A stretch of DNA of 64,000 nucleotides, from positions 52,327 through 116,326 of the forward strand of contig DULJ01000011.1 in NCBI GenBank assembly GCA_012840465.1, read 5' to 3'. Both the position numbers and the translations under genes were made by a program. Below, piece after piece: positions 8,610-17,406 of this stretch. The notes under the pieces are model-generated. The model saw only the letters and a program-made list of their open reading frames with translations, did not search any database and was not told the origin of the DNA. The DNA is from Caryophanales bacterium (GTDB lineage Bacteria; Bacillota; Bacilli; Bacillales; Bacillaceae_J). The stretch's first letter is position 1, and the number at the start of each line of letters is the position of its first letter.

Positions 8610-9749
8610 TCACTTTGGACAAATAGTTTCGTAGTACATTTTTTCATATTGATCTACTATTTTTTTCGGGTTAAAAGTATTCTTCGTACGTAACAGCGCT
8701 TGATGACTCATTTCTTCATGTAATTCACGATCAGACAGAAGTGTTATAGCTTTGTCAGCCACTGCACTTGTATCTCCTAATTCACAAATATAGCCACTAA
8801 TCCCGTCTTCGATCACTTCCGGAATTCCTCCAATATTTGTACCAATACAAGGGATACGACAGGCCATTGCCTCTAAGAGAGTAAGTCCAAAGCTTTCTTT
8901 TTCTGAAAGTAATAACAATAGATCGCTGCATGATAGGATCTCTTCTACATTTTCCTGCTTTCCAAGAAAATGAACGCGATCTTGTAGCCCAAGCTGTTTT
9001 ACCTTTTTACAAACAATTGTAAATTCAGGGCCATCTCCTACTAACAGTAGTTTTGCCTTCACATGCTTTTCAATAAGGGCAAAGGCATCAATAACATCTG
9101 GAACTCGTTTTACCTGCCGGAAATTTGAAATATGAATGATGACCTTTTCATCCTCTGTAATCCCATAGCTTTGTCTAATATTCGACCGCTCACGTCGGTA
9201 ATAAACGCGGTCGTCTATAAAATTATAAACTGTTTCAATTTCTTTATTCGTTTCAACTAATTGATATGTTTCTTGGGCAAGATTCTTTGAGACTGCCGTT
9301 ACTCTATCTGACTGTTCAATTCCAAAACGAATTAACTCCTGCAGGGAAGGATCATGCCCCAAAACAGTAATATCAGTTCCATGTAATGTCGTGATAATTT
9401 TTAGACGATCACCTCCGACCATCTGCTTAGCCAAGTAGGCGCTTATCGCATGGGGTATTGCATAATGTACATGGAGCAAATCTAAATTTTCCCGCTTTGC
9501 CACCTCTGCCATCTTGCTTGCTAAAGATAAATCATAAGGCGGGTATTTAAAAACCGAGTATTGATTCACATCAACCTCATGAAAATACAGGTTCGGATAC
9601 CATTTATTTAGCCGAAAAGGGATACTTGATGCAATAAAGTGAATTTCATGGCCCCTTTCCGCTAGTAACATTCCTAGTTCTGTTGCAACAACACCTGAGC
9701 CGCCAACCGTTGGATAACATGTAATACCAATTTTTAGTTTATGATTCAT
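8610..9749 (-). CDS. bshA: N-acetyl-alpha-D-glucosaminyl L-malate synthase (bacillithiol synthesis)
   Basis: A 379-residue GT4 glycosyltransferase that joins GlcNAc from UDP-GlcNAc to L-malate, the first step of bacillithiol synthesis. [15 protein letters not shown] near the N-terminus and the C-terminal [18 protein letters not shown] nucleotide-sugar motif are typical. The ATG overlaps the 3' end of mgsA by 11 bases and has GGAG 8 bases upstream. In B. subtilis the deacetylase gene bshB1 lies between mgsA and bshA; here it is absent. YpdA, which reduces oxidised bacillithiol disulfides, is encoded at 52.5 kb. Confidence 0.95.
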   Translation of the reverse strand: MNHKLKIGITCYPTVGGSGVVATELGMLLAERGHEIHFIASSIPFRLNKWYPNLYFHEVDVNQYSVFKYPPYDLSLASKMAEVAKRENLDLLHVHYAIPHAISAYLAKQMVGGDRLKIITTLHGTDITVLGHDPSLQELIRFGIEQSDRVTAVSKNLAQETYQLVETNKEIETVYNFIDDRVYYRRERSNIRQSYGITEDEKVIIHISNFRQVKRVPDVIDAFALIEKHVKAKLLLVGDGPEFTIVCKKVKQLGLQDRVHFLGKQENVEEILSCSDLLLLLSEKESFGLTLLEAMACRIPCIGTNIGGIPEVIEDGISGYICELGDTSAVADKAITLLSDRELHEEMSHQALLRTKNTFNPKKIVDQYEKMYYETICPK

Positions 9750-10137
9750 CTAGTGTTCTCCAACCAAAATCACCGCGTTCCAATCCATGTAGTAACACTT
9801 CGGCTGTCCCCATGTTGGATGCAAGTGGAATATCGTAAACATCACATAAACGAAGCAGTGCACTGACGTCCGGTTCATGTGGCTGTGCTGTTAATGGATC
9901 CCTAAAAAAGATAACTAAGTCCATTTCATTATTAGCTATCATGGCCCCAATTTGCTGATCTCCACCTAGCGGCCCTGATTGAAAGCGATGCACAGGGAGC
10001 CCAGTTGCTTCTATTATTTTTTTACCTGTCGTACCTGTGGCATATAAAAAATGTTTTTCAAAAATTGGAGTGTACGCTGAAACAAATTGAATCAACGCTT
10101 CTTTTTTTCTGTCATGTGCAATTAAAGCAATATTCAT
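9739..10137 (-). CDS. mgsA: Methylglyoxal synthase
   Basis: A 132-residue enzyme converting dihydroxyacetone phosphate to methylglyoxal and phosphate, a bypass of lower glycolysis. The phosphate-binding ATGTTGKKI and [13 protein letters not shown] segments and the catalytic Asp region ([10 protein letters not shown]) are intact, and the length is typical. It lies 13 bases after dapB and overlaps bshA, so it belongs to the ypjD-dapB-mgsA-bshA-cca-birA operon. Confidence 0.96.
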   Translation of the reverse strand: MNIALIAHDRKKEALIQFVSAYTPIFEKHFLYATGTTGKKIIEATGLPVHRFQSGPLGGDQQIGAMIANNEMDLVIFFRDPLTAQPHEPDVSALLRLCDVYDIPLASNMGTAEVLLHGLERGDFGWRTLDES

Positions 10138-10149
10138 CCCAGTGCCCCC

Positions 10150-10950
10150 CTACTCAATGATGTTTTCTAGCCCGTAAACTAAAATATCAAGATTCATTAC
10201 AGTCTCTATAGCTAGTTTAACACCCGACATAAAGGAAGAGCGGTGCAATGAATCGTGGCGAATCGTTAAAATTTGTCCATTCCCTCCAAAAAGAACTTCT
10301 TGATGAGCAACTAAACCAGGAAGCCGTACACTATGAATTCGCATACCATTCATATTTGCGCCTCTAGCACCTTGCAGCGTTTCTTTTTCATTTGGATGAC
10401 CTTGCTGTTTTTCTTCTCTGTTCTTTGAAATTAATTCAGCCGTTTTAATTGCTGTACCTGAAGGTGCATCTAGCTTTTGGTCATGGTGCTGTTCAATAAT
10501 TTCAACATCTGGGAAATACTTCGCTGCCATCTGTGCAAATTTCATCATTAGCACAGCGCCCACCGCAAAGTTTGGTGCAATAATTACCCCAACACCTTTT
10601 TCTTCAGCTGTTGTCGATAAATCCTTTAATTCTTCCTCATTAAATCCTGTTGTCCCAACTACTGGTCGAATTCCGTGCCTTAGGGCAGCCTCTGTATGCT
10701 TTCTGCCAATTTCCGGAGTTGTTAAGTCTAAGAGTACATCTGCCTGGATCTCTTCGAAGCATTGCTCAACATCTTCAAAGATTGGAGCATCCAATGCTGG
10801 CAAACCTTCAATATTTGAAATAAGTTTCCCCCCATTTTTCCGGTCAATAGCAGCAACTAGTTCAAAATGCTCTGTTTCTTGAATGAGCTTTAATGCCTCC
10901 GTCCCCATCTTGCCACGTGGTCCTGCCAAAATAATTCTAATTTTCTCCAT
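10150..10950 (-). CDS. dapB: 4-hydroxy-tetrahydrodipicolinate reductase
   Basis: A 266-residue NAD(P)H-dependent reductase of the lysine/diaminopimelate pathway, which also feeds spore dipicolinate. The N-terminal Rossmann motif is AGPRGKMG, and the catalytic and substrate motif is [15 protein letters not shown], matching the HHxxKxDAPSGTA signature. The start chosen is the ATG at 10950 after GGAGGAG; an upstream in-frame extension has no support. It overlaps the end of ypjD. Confidence 0.97.
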   Translation of the reverse strand: MEKIRIILAGPRGKMGTEALKLIQETEHFELVAAIDRKNGGKLISNIEGLPALDAPIFEDVEQCFEEIQADVLLDLTTPEIGRKHTEAALRHGIRPVVGTTGFNEEELKDLSTTAEEKGVGVIIAPNFAVGAVLMMKFAQMAAKYFPDVEIIEQHHDQKLDAPSGTAIKTAELISKNREEKQQGHPNEKETLQGARGANMNGMRIHSVRLPGLVAHQEVLFGGNGQILTIRHDSLHRSSFMSGVKLAIETVMNLDILVYGLENIIE

Positions 10951-11290
10951 CGTTCTTCTCCTCCTGTTCCTTCCTTGTCCAGCGGTCTCTATCACGAGTA
11001 TTAAACTTTTTCATTACTAAATCAAACGATTCCTCTAAGCTAATATTTAATGAATTTGCAAAGCAAATTAATACAAAAAGAAGATCACCAAGCTCTTGTT
11101 CCAGCGTTTTTTCTTCCTCATCACTTTTTTTTTGTTTTTCCCCGTAAAAATGATTGATTTCCCTTGCTAGTTCACCCAGCTCTTCAGTCATTCTCGCTAA
11201 CATTGCTAATGGGCTGAAGTAACCTTCTTTAAATTGATTTATGTATTCATGAACTTCGTTTTGCATTTCATCCATTGTTTTTTTGCTCAA
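10937..11290 (-). CDS. ypjD: MazG-like nucleotide pyrophosphohydrolase YpjD
   Basis: A 117-residue all-alpha MazG-type protein, with the metal-binding EExGE...ExxD pattern visible as [13 protein letters not shown] and [11 protein letters not shown]. The family hydrolyses (d)NTPs to monophosphates, probably housecleaning; the substrate is not known. The start is TTG at 11290 with GAGGTG upstream, giving the family N-terminus [10 protein letters not shown]. It is first in the dapB cluster and is preceded by a likely SigA promoter. Confidence 0.9.
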   Translation of the reverse strand: MSKKTMDEMQNEVHEYINQFKEGYFSPLAMLARMTEELGELAREINHFYGEKQKKSDEEEKTLEQELGDLLFVLICFANSLNISLEESFDLVMKKFNTRDRDRWTRKEQEEKNDGEN

Positions 11291-11325
11291 TTAATTTTTC
11301 ACCTCTATTTCGTCTGTTTTAATTA

Positions 11326-11354
11326 ATGTTAGCTAAATTTAGGACTTTTGACAA
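11326..11354 (-). promoter_or_regulatory. Likely sigma-A promoter of the ypjD-dapB-birA operon
   Basis: TTGTCA (11354-11349) and TAACAT (11331-11326) are spaced 17 bases apart, about 30 bases before the ypjD start. The -10 is weak. Confidence 0.45.
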
Positions 11355-11382
11355 ACCATTCCTTTTCTTTTTAGAGTAATTC

Positions 11383-11411
11383 TTAACATTTTTTCCAAAC
11401 TAATTTATAAT
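11383..11411 (+). promoter_or_regulatory. Sigma-A promoter of the YitT-family gene
   Basis: TTAACA (11383-11388) and TATAAT (11406-11411) are 17 bases apart, a strong SigA match directly upstream of the plus-strand gene at 11444. It diverges from the ypjD promoter and the two -35 regions are about 28 bases apart. Confidence 0.7.
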
Positions 11412-11443
11412 GATATTGTTTTTCTTAATTAGGAGGCCTCGTT

Positions 11444-12319
11444 ATGAAGATGGGTTTGAAAATCCCAAATATTATCTTTATCATTTTGGGAGCTGCTATT
11501 CTTTCCTTTGGTTTAGTTCATTTTAATATGGAAAATAATTTAGCTGAAGGCGGTTTTACCGGAATAACTCTGCTTTTATATTTCTTATTTGACCTTGACC
11601 CTTCCATCACTAATCTTGTACTTAATGTTCCACTGTTTTTTGTTGGCTGGAAATACTTAGGTCGCACCACCTTTGCTTACACCGTTATCGGAACAGTATC
11701 TGTATCCATATTTTTATGGATATTCCAACGATTTAGCCCTTTCCATATCCCTTTACATGAAGACTTACTTCTTGCTGCCTTATTCGCAGGTGGCTTTATC
11801 GGGGTTGGCTTGGGAATCATTTTTCGATATGGTGGTACGACAGGCGGTGTCGATATTATTGCGAGATTGGTTAACAAATATATCGGCTGGAGTATGGGGA
11901 AGACGATGTTTTTATTTGATGCTTGTGTGATCACCGCTTCATTAATTTTCTATTTATCATATCGGGAGGCAATGTATACCCTTGTTCTCGTTTTTGTTGG
12001 TGCCAGAGTTATCGATTTCATGCAGGAAGGTGCGTATTCTGCTAGAGGTGCTACCATTATCTCCGAGCGAAGCAATGAAATTGCTAAAAAGATTATGGAT
12101 GACATGGATCGTGGTGTGACGATCTTAAAAGGAATGGGCAGTTTTACCGGCCAAGAACGAAATGTGTTATATTGTGTTGTTGGACGGAATGAAATTGTAA
12201 AACTAAAAAGCCTTATTAATTCCGTTGACCCTCATGCCTTTGTTACTGTAACTGATGTACATGATGTCTTAGGTGAAGGTTTTACATTAGATGAAAATAA
12301 GAAACCAATAGAACGTTAG
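11444..12319 (+). CDS. ypjC: YitT-family membrane protein (YpjC)
   Basis: A 291-residue protein with an N-terminal YitT membrane domain (about five or six helices to residue ~195, with the GGTTGGVDI signature) and a C-terminal soluble DUF2179-type domain (~220-280, containing GMGSFTGQERNVLYCVV). Members are conserved in Firmicutes, but the transported substrate, if any, is unknown. The ATG follows TTAGGAGG. It is divergent from ypjD, as expected for ypjC, and ends at a bidirectional terminator. Confidence 0.85.
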   Translation: MKMGLKIPNIIFIILGAAILSFGLVHFNMENNLAEGGFTGITLLLYFLFDLDPSITNLVLNVPLFFVGWKYLGRTTFAYTVIGTVSVSIFLWIFQRFSPFHIPLHEDLLLAALFAGGFIGVGLGIIFRYGGTTGGVDIIARLVNKYIGWSMGKTMFLFDACVITASLIFYLSYREAMYTLVLVFVGARVIDFMQEGAYSARGATIISERSNEIAKKIMDDMDRGVTILKGMGSFTGQERNVLYCVVGRNEIVKLKSLINSVDPHAFVTVTDVHDVLGEGFTLDENKKPIER

Positions 12320-12340
12320 AAAAGCGGAAGGGCCAGACAG
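12318..12340 (+). repeat. Short fragment of the AAAAGCGGAAG...AGACA dispersed repeat
   Basis: AGAAAAGCGGAAGGGCCAGACAG just after the ypjC stop resembles the two ends of the longer elements at 17291-17355 and 39689-39750, joined with the middle missing. Likely a decayed or deleted copy. Confidence 0.4.
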
Positions 12341-12370
12341 AAAAAAGGCTGAACAAATCAGCCTTTCAAT
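12341..12370 (-). terminator. Bidirectional terminator between ypjC and the metallopeptidase gene
   Basis: GGCTGA-loop-TCAGCC with an A6 tract on one side and TTT on the other. The T6 tail lies on the minus strand, serving the gene at 12387, with a weaker tail for ypjC. Confidence 0.75.
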
Positions 12371-12386
12371 TGAATGAAGTTAAATC

Positions 12387-13067
12387 TTAATCATCGTTTC
12401 CAGCCATACCTGTGTAGATTAACAATAAACGTACAAGTTCCAGCACTGCTACAAGCGCAGCCGCTACATATGTCAATGCCGCCGCATTTAATACCTTCCT
12501 AGTTTCTCTTTCTTCATCACTACGAATTACACCTGCCGAAACAATTTCATCCATTGCTCGGTTTGATGCGTTAAATTCAACCGGCAACGTTACAATTTGA
12601 AAAAGAACTGCAGCTGCCATACAACCAATACCTAACAACAAGAATCCTGAAATTTGCGCAAAAATTCCGATCATAATTAGAATCCAAGATAGACTTGAAC
12701 CAAGATTTGCTACAGGTACTAAAGCATGTCTAAAACGTAAAAATGCATAGTCTTGTGCATCTTGAATTGCATGCCCAACTTCGTGTGCGGCTACTGCTGC
12801 ACCAGCAACGGATGCCCCATGGTAATTTTCAGTAGATAAGCGTACTGTTTTTGAACGAGGGTCATAATGATCTGACAAAACCCCATGTGTTTCCTCGACT
12901 CTTACATTGTATAAACCGTTATTATCCAAAATTGTTCTCGCGACTTGTGCACCAGTCATCCCGGAAGATGCAGGAACTTGAGAATATTTGCGATATGCAC
13001 CCTTTACTTTCATTTGTGCCCATAATGGGATCAGGATGATTATTGCAAAATAAACTAGAAAGCCCAT
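12387..13067 (-). CDS. YugP-like membrane zinc metallopeptidase
   Basis: A 226-residue membrane protein with the zinc metallopeptidase motif HEVGH (AAHEVGHAIQDA, near residue 95), followed by two or three membrane helices and the family segment LPVEFNASNRA. It closely resembles B. subtilis YugP (neutral zinc metallopeptidase, family 2), whose substrates are unknown. It is not part of this locus in B. subtilis as I know it, so this is a YugP relative in a different neighbourhood. The ATG follows GGAGGAATC. Confidence 0.85.
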   Translation of the reverse strand: MGFLVYFAIIILIPLWAQMKVKGAYRKYSQVPASSGMTGAQVARTILDNNGLYNVRVEETHGVLSDHYDPRSKTVRLSTENYHGASVAGAAVAAHEVGHAIQDAQDYAFLRFRHALVPVANLGSSLSWILIMIGIFAQISGFLLLGIGCMAAAVLFQIVTLPVEFNASNRAMDEIVSAGVIRSDEERETRKVLNAAALTYVAAALVAVLELVRLLLIYTGMAGNDD

Positions 13068-13148
13068 TCTTTCGATTCCTCCATAAATAATATTTATAAT
13101 ATTATTTTATTGAATCCTTATTTATTAGTCAATTAATAACCCTTTTCC

Positions 13149-13931
13149 TTATCGATTTCTGTATTTAATCGTTGAAATATGCTCAGCCCTGAATTTTTTT
13201 AAGCCGACATATAATAGAACGGAAAGAATAATACTACCTGTAGTAACCATAACCCAAATTAAGGATGGGTCAGTCTCATCTGTTATAGTTTTGCCAAACA
13301 GCTTATACATATCTTTTTCCATTATTGTAAGGTGATTCTCTTTGTTTTTTTCATCTACACGTTCATAATCACTAAGAAAGCGGATATGGGAGTCTAATCG
13401 CGAAATAGCCTCTGGGTCAAGACTGATTACTAAACTGGGGTAAATCGTATCTATATTTGTAGTAAAAACATTAAATAGCAGTTTAAATTTTTCTTTATCT
13501 TCATCTAAAGCAGCTTCTTTCATTTGTTTAAAATTTTCTAGAACTGGCTTTTCCATTTCCATCCATAATGGTTGGTGTTCTGAATGCAATGCATCTAAAG
13601 CAAGTCTAAGCTGTGTAACTTTTCGAACTCTTTCTTTATGTTCTAATGACACCGCTGTCAACGCCTTAATAGCCTCATCATTACTTATCGAAATAACACG
13701 TAAATCATTCATCGTAATGTGAGCTTCTTTTGGATAGTTTTTTAGAAACCGATCCGAAAATTGTTCCATTATTCGTTTCGCCTGATCATATTTTTCCTGC
13801 TTTGTTAGAATAAGTGCTTGATCAGCCATATTATCTAAGGATGTCCAACCATTATTATTGTTGGCATATATCATTTGTTGTGGAATCAATAATAACAAAA
13901 GTATAAAAACCATTACTATCTTTCTAATCAT
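13149..13931 (-). CDS. ypjB: Sporulation-associated membrane protein YpjB
   Basis: A 260-residue protein with a signal peptide or N-terminal anchor (residues ~3-22), a largely helical extracytoplasmic domain and a C-terminal membrane helix (~230-250) followed by a basic tail. Layout and position next to ypjA match YpjB, annotated as a sporulation protein in Bacillus; its biochemical role is unknown. The start is the ATG at 13931 after GGGGGGACAAG. An upstream in-frame extension lacks a ribosome binding site. Confidence 0.8.
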   Translation of the reverse strand: MIRKIVMVFILLLLLIPQQMIYANNNNGWTSLDNMADQALILTKQEKYDQAKRIMEQFSDRFLKNYPKEAHITMNDLRVISISNDEAIKALTAVSLEHKERVRKVTQLRLALDALHSEHQPLWMEMEKPVLENFKQMKEAALDEDKEKFKLLFNVFTTNIDTIYPSLVISLDPEAISRLDSHIRFLSDYERVDEKNKENHLTIMEKDMYKLFGKTITDETDPSLIWVMVTTGSIILSVLLYVGLKKFRAEHISTIKYRNR

Positions 13932-13994
13932 CACTTGTCCCCCCATATACTTTGTATGAGTGTATGAAGGAAGGGACAAGAGTAGAACAGAACA

Positions 13995-14588
13995 TTATAG
14001 TAACGATATTCTATAATGTTTCTCTCGAATACACAGCCAATATGCAATTAAAATGGAAGTGATGCTTAACCAAAAAGTAAAGTAACCAATTTGTGGAATA
14101 AAGTCGCTTAGAACACTATACGTTGGCATCATTCCAAACAGATAATCGATTACATCATTATGTAAAGTCCAAACAGCTGCCACCATTAAGTGCCAAGCTT
14201 TAATGCGGTAATATGGTGCATATAATAGACCTTGGGCAGCCATTGCAAAATGTGAGGCAATTAACATGTAACCTTCCCATGGCAGGCTACCCTCAACTTT
14301 TAAAACTAATAAATTCATTACAACTGCCCAAATTCCATACTTGAAGAGGGTTACAATTGCTAATGCTTCTATTAATGGCCAATTCTTCCCTATTAAAAAC
14401 GCAATTAATACGATTACGAAAAATAAACTTGCTGTTGGGCTATCGGGAACAAAGAGAAGAAATTGAGGAGGTGTTTCCGCTAATTGCCAACCGTACCAGA
14501 TGTAACCCCAAATCGTACCAAATATATTAATGACTAGCAGCAGCAATAAAATGGGACGCATACCTAAAAAGTGAATTAAAAACTTCAT
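13995..14588 (-). CDS. ypjA: DUF1405 membrane protein YpjA
   Basis: A 197-residue protein with five or six hydrophobic helices and short loops, matching the DUF1405 family protein YpjA. Function unknown. It lies between qcrC (with a terminator between) and ypjB, the same order as in B. subtilis. Nothing in the sequence suggests a catalytic site. Confidence 0.8.
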   Translation of the reverse strand: MKFLIHFLGMRPILLLLLVINIFGTIWGYIWYGWQLAETPPQFLLFVPDSPTASLFFVIVLIAFLIGKNWPLIEALAIVTLFKYGIWAVVMNLLVLKVEGSLPWEGYMLIASHFAMAAQGLLYAPYYRIKAWHLMVAAVWTLHNDVIDYLFGMMPTYSVLSDFIPQIGYFTFWLSITSILIAYWLCIREKHYRISLL

Positions 14589-14630
14589 CTGCTCAACTCC
14601 AAATTAAGGATATAATTAGATAATGGTATA

Positions 14631-14664
14631 AAAAAAACTGACCTTCTACTGAAAGTCAGTTTTT
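14631..14664 (-). terminator. Terminator after qcrC
   Basis: AAAACTGAC pairs with GTCAGTTTT and is followed by a T-rich tract on the minus strand, directly after the qcrABC operon. Confidence 0.8.
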
Positions 14665-14675
14665 AATTCATACCA

Positions 14676-15449
14676 CTATTTCCCACTAATACCGTGGATA
14701 AACTCGGATAATGCTTTAAGTTCCTCATCAGAACCTTTGAACATTCCAGGAGGCATTGTCGCACGTCCGTTAACAGCGATATCAGCAATTTCCTCAGCCG
14801 ATAAAGTTGCACCAGTCTCTGTTAAAGCAGGTGCTGCTGGTCCACCAGCCAAATCTGTACCGTGACAGTTTAGACAGCCACTAGCTTCAAGTGCCTTATA
14901 ACCAGGATCTTCTTTATCGAATTCAACCGTTTTCTTGATTTCACCTTGTTTTGCGGCAGCTTCCCAGTCATGGTTAACTACAGATTGCCAAGTTAAGAAA
15001 ATTGTTGCTGCTAATGCTAATAACATTAAACCGGTTGCAATTGGTCGTTTTGACGGACGACGTTCAGGACCTCTGTCTAACCATGGTGCTAGCAATAAAG
15101 CACCAAAAGCAAGACCCGGAATAACCATCGCACCGATAACAGTGTATGGACCTGATGCAAACTCATATTTAAGTAATTGATATAAGAATAAGAAATACCA
15201 GTCTGGTAATGGAATATAGCTTGTATCAGTCGGATCAGCTATACGTTCTAATGGTGATGGATGCGCAATGGTTAAACAAAGGTATCCAACTAAGAATATA
15301 GATCCGATCAACCATTCTTTCAAAAGGAAATTCGGCCAAAATGCCTCCGTTTTTCCTGGATATTCGGAATAATCCTTCGGTACATTAGGGTTTCTCTCAG
15401 CAGATATACGAGAATCCCCAACGAATTTCATACCTTTTCCGCGATGCAT
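14676..15449 (-). CDS. qcrC: Menaquinol:cytochrome c reductase, cytochrome b/c subunit QcrC
   Basis: A 257-residue fusion typical of Bacillus. The N-terminal half has membrane helices equivalent to subunit IV of cytochrome b6f (PLPDWYFLFLYQLLKYE), and the C-terminal half is a cytochrome c domain with the covalent heme motif CLNCH near residue 192 and a downstream Met in TMPPGMF as likely sixth ligand. It passes electrons from the bc complex to cytochrome c outside the membrane. The ATG follows AAGGGAGGG. It is third in qcrA-qcrB-qcrC. Confidence 0.97.
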   Translation of the reverse strand: MHRGKGMKFVGDSRISAERNPNVPKDYSEYPGKTEAFWPNFLLKEWLIGSIFLVGYLCLTIAHPSPLERIADPTDTSYIPLPDWYFLFLYQLLKYEFASGPYTVIGAMVIPGLAFGALLLAPWLDRGPERRPSKRPIATGLMLLALAATIFLTWQSVVNHDWEAAAKQGEIKKTVEFDKEDPGYKALEASGCLNCHGTDLAGGPAAPALTETGATLSAEEIADIAVNGRATMPPGMFKGSDEELKALSEFIHGISGK

Positions 15450-15480
15450 CGTCTTCCCTCCCTTATGTTACATATGTATT

Positions 15481-16155
15481 TTACAATGGACCCGAAATAC
15501 CTTGCTTTCGAATCATAATGAAATGGGCAGCCAGTAAACCAAATAAAGCTGCTGGCAGGAAGAATACATGGATTGCGAAGAAACGCGTTAAAGTTTGCGC
15601 ACCAACAATTTCAGGGCTACCTGCTAATAATGTTTTAATTGAAGGTCCAAGTAATGGAACAGCCTCTGCAATCTGTAAACCTACCTTTGTTGCAAATAAT
15701 GCTTTCATATCCCATGGTAATAGGTAACCTGTAAAACCAAGTCCTAACATAATGAAGAAAATTAATACCCCTACTACCCAGTTTAATTCACGTGGCTTTT
15801 TATAAGCTCCTTGGAAAAATACACGTAATACGTGTAAAAATAACATAACAATTACTAAACTTGCTCCCCAGTGATGCATTCCGCGCACAATTACACCAAA
15901 TGCCACTTCGTTTTGCAAATAGTATACTGATTCCCAAGCATTTTTAATATCTGGAACATAGTACATTGTTAAAAACATTCCGGATAAAACTTGAATGACA
16001 GTTATGAAGAATGTAAGTCCTCCAAAGCAGTATACAAATGCTGAAAAGTGATGTTCAGGGTTAACATGCTCAGGTACTTCATGGTCAGCAATATCACGCC
16101 ATACCGGCGTAATATCTAAACGCTCATCTACCCAATCATAAATTTTATTAAGCAT
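15481..16155 (-). CDS. qcrB: Menaquinol:cytochrome c reductase, cytochrome b subunit QcrB
   Basis: A 224-residue cytochrome b6-type protein with four membrane helices. Heme-ligating histidine pairs lie in the second and fourth helices (GMHHWGASLVIVMLFLHVLRVFF and the HVFFLPAALFGLLAAHF region), and GYLLPWD is the conserved quinol-site loop. It forms the membrane core of complex III with QcrA and QcrC. It starts at an ATG after TAGGAGG, 14 bases downstream of qcrA. Confidence 0.97.
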   Translation of the reverse strand: MLNKIYDWVDERLDITPVWRDIADHEVPEHVNPEHHFSAFVYCFGGLTFFITVIQVLSGMFLTMYYVPDIKNAWESVYYLQNEVAFGVIVRGMHHWGASLVIVMLFLHVLRVFFQGAYKKPRELNWVVGVLIFFIMLGLGFTGYLLPWDMKALFATKVGLQIAEAVPLLGPSIKTLLAGSPEIVGAQTLTRFFAIHVFFLPAALFGLLAAHFIMIRKQGISGPL

Positions 16156-16169
16156 TAATTACGCCCCTC

Positions 16170-16667
16170 CTACGCTCGTGGTCTAGCTTTACCAAGATAT
16201 AAAGTTCCGCCTTCAAGTTTATGGTCATATAGGTCTAATGGTGCAAGCGGTGGTGTACCAGCTATATTAGTGCCATCCTTTTCATACCTTCCATCATGAC
16301 ATGGACAGTAGAATTCGTTTGCAAACTTGGGATCATTCCAAGTTACAGTACAGCCCAAGTGTTTACAAACCGGTGACATTGCTTGAATGCTGCCATCATC
16401 TTTCTTATAAACCCATGCTGACATTGTTACATCTGACTCATACCAGGCATCAATTTGATGTACTGTAAAGTCAAAACGTTGTGGCTCAGCTGTAAGCTTC
16501 GATTCCTCAACTACTGCAACAAACTCCCCTTTAGAAGCTGGCTTTAATACAGGATCAATTGCAAAACGTACCATCGGAGAAAGCATGCCCGCTGCCATAA
16601 ATCCACCAACACCTGTTAGTGTGTAGCTAAGAAATTGACGTCTGGTTACTTTACTTTCCTTACTCAT
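16170..16667 (-). CDS. qcrA: Menaquinol:cytochrome c reductase, Rieske iron-sulfur subunit QcrA
   Basis: A 165-residue Rieske protein. The 2Fe-2S ligands are in CKHLGC and CPCHDGRY (C-x-H ... C-x-x-H). The N-terminus has a twin-arginine signal-anchor, KVTRRQFLSYT followed by a hydrophobic stretch, consistent with Tat export. The ATG at 16667 is preceded by a G-rich ribosome binding site; the upstream extension is not needed. First gene of the qcr operon, with a good SigA promoter about 80-110 bases upstream. Confidence 0.96.
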   Translation of the reverse strand: MSKESKVTRRQFLSYTLTGVGGFMAAGMLSPMVRFAIDPVLKPASKGEFVAVVEESKLTAEPQRFDFTVHQIDAWYESDVTMSAWVYKKDDGSIQAMSPVCKHLGCTVTWNDPKFANEFYCPCHDGRYEKDGTNIAGTPPLAPLDLYDHKLEGGTLYLGKARPRA

Positions 16668-16744
16668 TCTTTTCCCCCCTCTATTAACAGGATAGTCCAT
16701 CCGGACAAATCTTTAATAAACACACATATTACTAGGACATACTC

Positions 16745-16773
16745 ATGATAGCGCAAACTTGTCCTTTGGTCAA
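16745..16773 (-). promoter_or_regulatory. Sigma-A promoter of qcrABC
   Basis: TTGACC (16773-16768) and TATCAT (16750-16745) are 17 bases apart, upstream of qcrA and after the ypiF stop. Confidence 0.65.
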
Positions 16774-16807
16774 TAAAATCTGTCGAAAAACAGGGTCAAA
16801 ATTAGCA

Positions 16808-17272
16808 TCAGTTCTCTTTTTTCCACAGATTGATAACAATTGAATGTATTGACTTTATCTGTGATTTCACCATTTGCTCGATGTATTTTTTATCCAGATC
16901 TTTAAGAGATATGGAAGGAACCCAAAGCAAGGTCGCTTGGACATCTTTTTCATTCAGCTTCCAATCTGGATCTGCTGTTAATAATACAACATTTTTGATA
17001 CCAGCTTGAAGTAAGGTATTATTCCAGAGATTAATCCTATTACTCAACGTCGATGGCTCCTCTTCTTTTAAATATGTAAACGCGGGTAGGGTGATAAGTC
17101 TGCCTTTATATTCTCTTTCAAGCTCAGACGTTAGAATCGAAATAAATTCACCCATTTCGACGATAGGAATCATGTCTCCCTTAAACGTAATCGGTATAAG
17201 CGGTATAATAACAGTGTCTACATATTCTCTTGCTTTTATGTACTCTTCAATATCTGCACTAATCCACTTCAT
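16808..17272 (-). CDS. ypiF: DUF2487 protein YpiF
   Basis: A 154-residue soluble protein of the DUF2487 family, found between ypiB and qcrA in Bacillus. No catalytic motif is recognisable; LPAFTYLKEEEPSTL and LLTADPDWKL are the most family-like parts. Starts at an ATG after GGAGG. The neighbouring qcr genes give context only; a link to respiration is not shown by sequence. Confidence 0.8.
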   Translation of the reverse strand: MKWISADIEEYIKAREYVDTVIIPLIPITFKGDMIPIVEMGEFISILTSELEREYKGRLITLPAFTYLKEEEPSTLSNRINLWNNTLLQAGIKNVVLLTADPDWKLNEKDVQATLLWVPSISLKDLDKKYIEQMVKSQIKSIHSIVINLWKKEN

Positions 17273-17290
17273 CTATTGTTTCCTCCTCTA

Positions 17291-17355
17291 ACTGTCTAGC
17301 TTCAGCGCCCAACGACTAGTTGACTTCGCTAAACAGCTCGCTTCCGCTTTTCTTA
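17291..17355 (-). repeat. Dispersed repeat, family B, copy 1
   Basis: On the minus strand this reads AGAAAAGCGGAAGCG ... AGCGAAGTC-ACTAGTCG-TGGGCGCT ... GCTAGACAG. The same order of blocks recurs at 39689-39750 (plus strand) with about 80 percent identity by eye, and the ends recur at 12318 and 36256. The element sits between ypiF and ypiB and has internal inverted repeats but no reading frame. Confidence 0.65.
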
Positions 17356-17374
17356 TATTAAAACATTTTTTGAG

Positions 17375-17406
17375 AAAAAAAAAAACCTTCCTCTATATTG
17401 AGGAAG
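17375..17406 (-). terminator. Terminator overlapping the 3' end of ypiB
   Basis: CTTCCTC-AATATA-GAGGAAG followed by an uninterrupted T tract (about 11 T) on the minus strand. The ypiB stop codon lies inside the hairpin, so the last codons of ypiB form its 5' arm. Confidence 0.85.
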
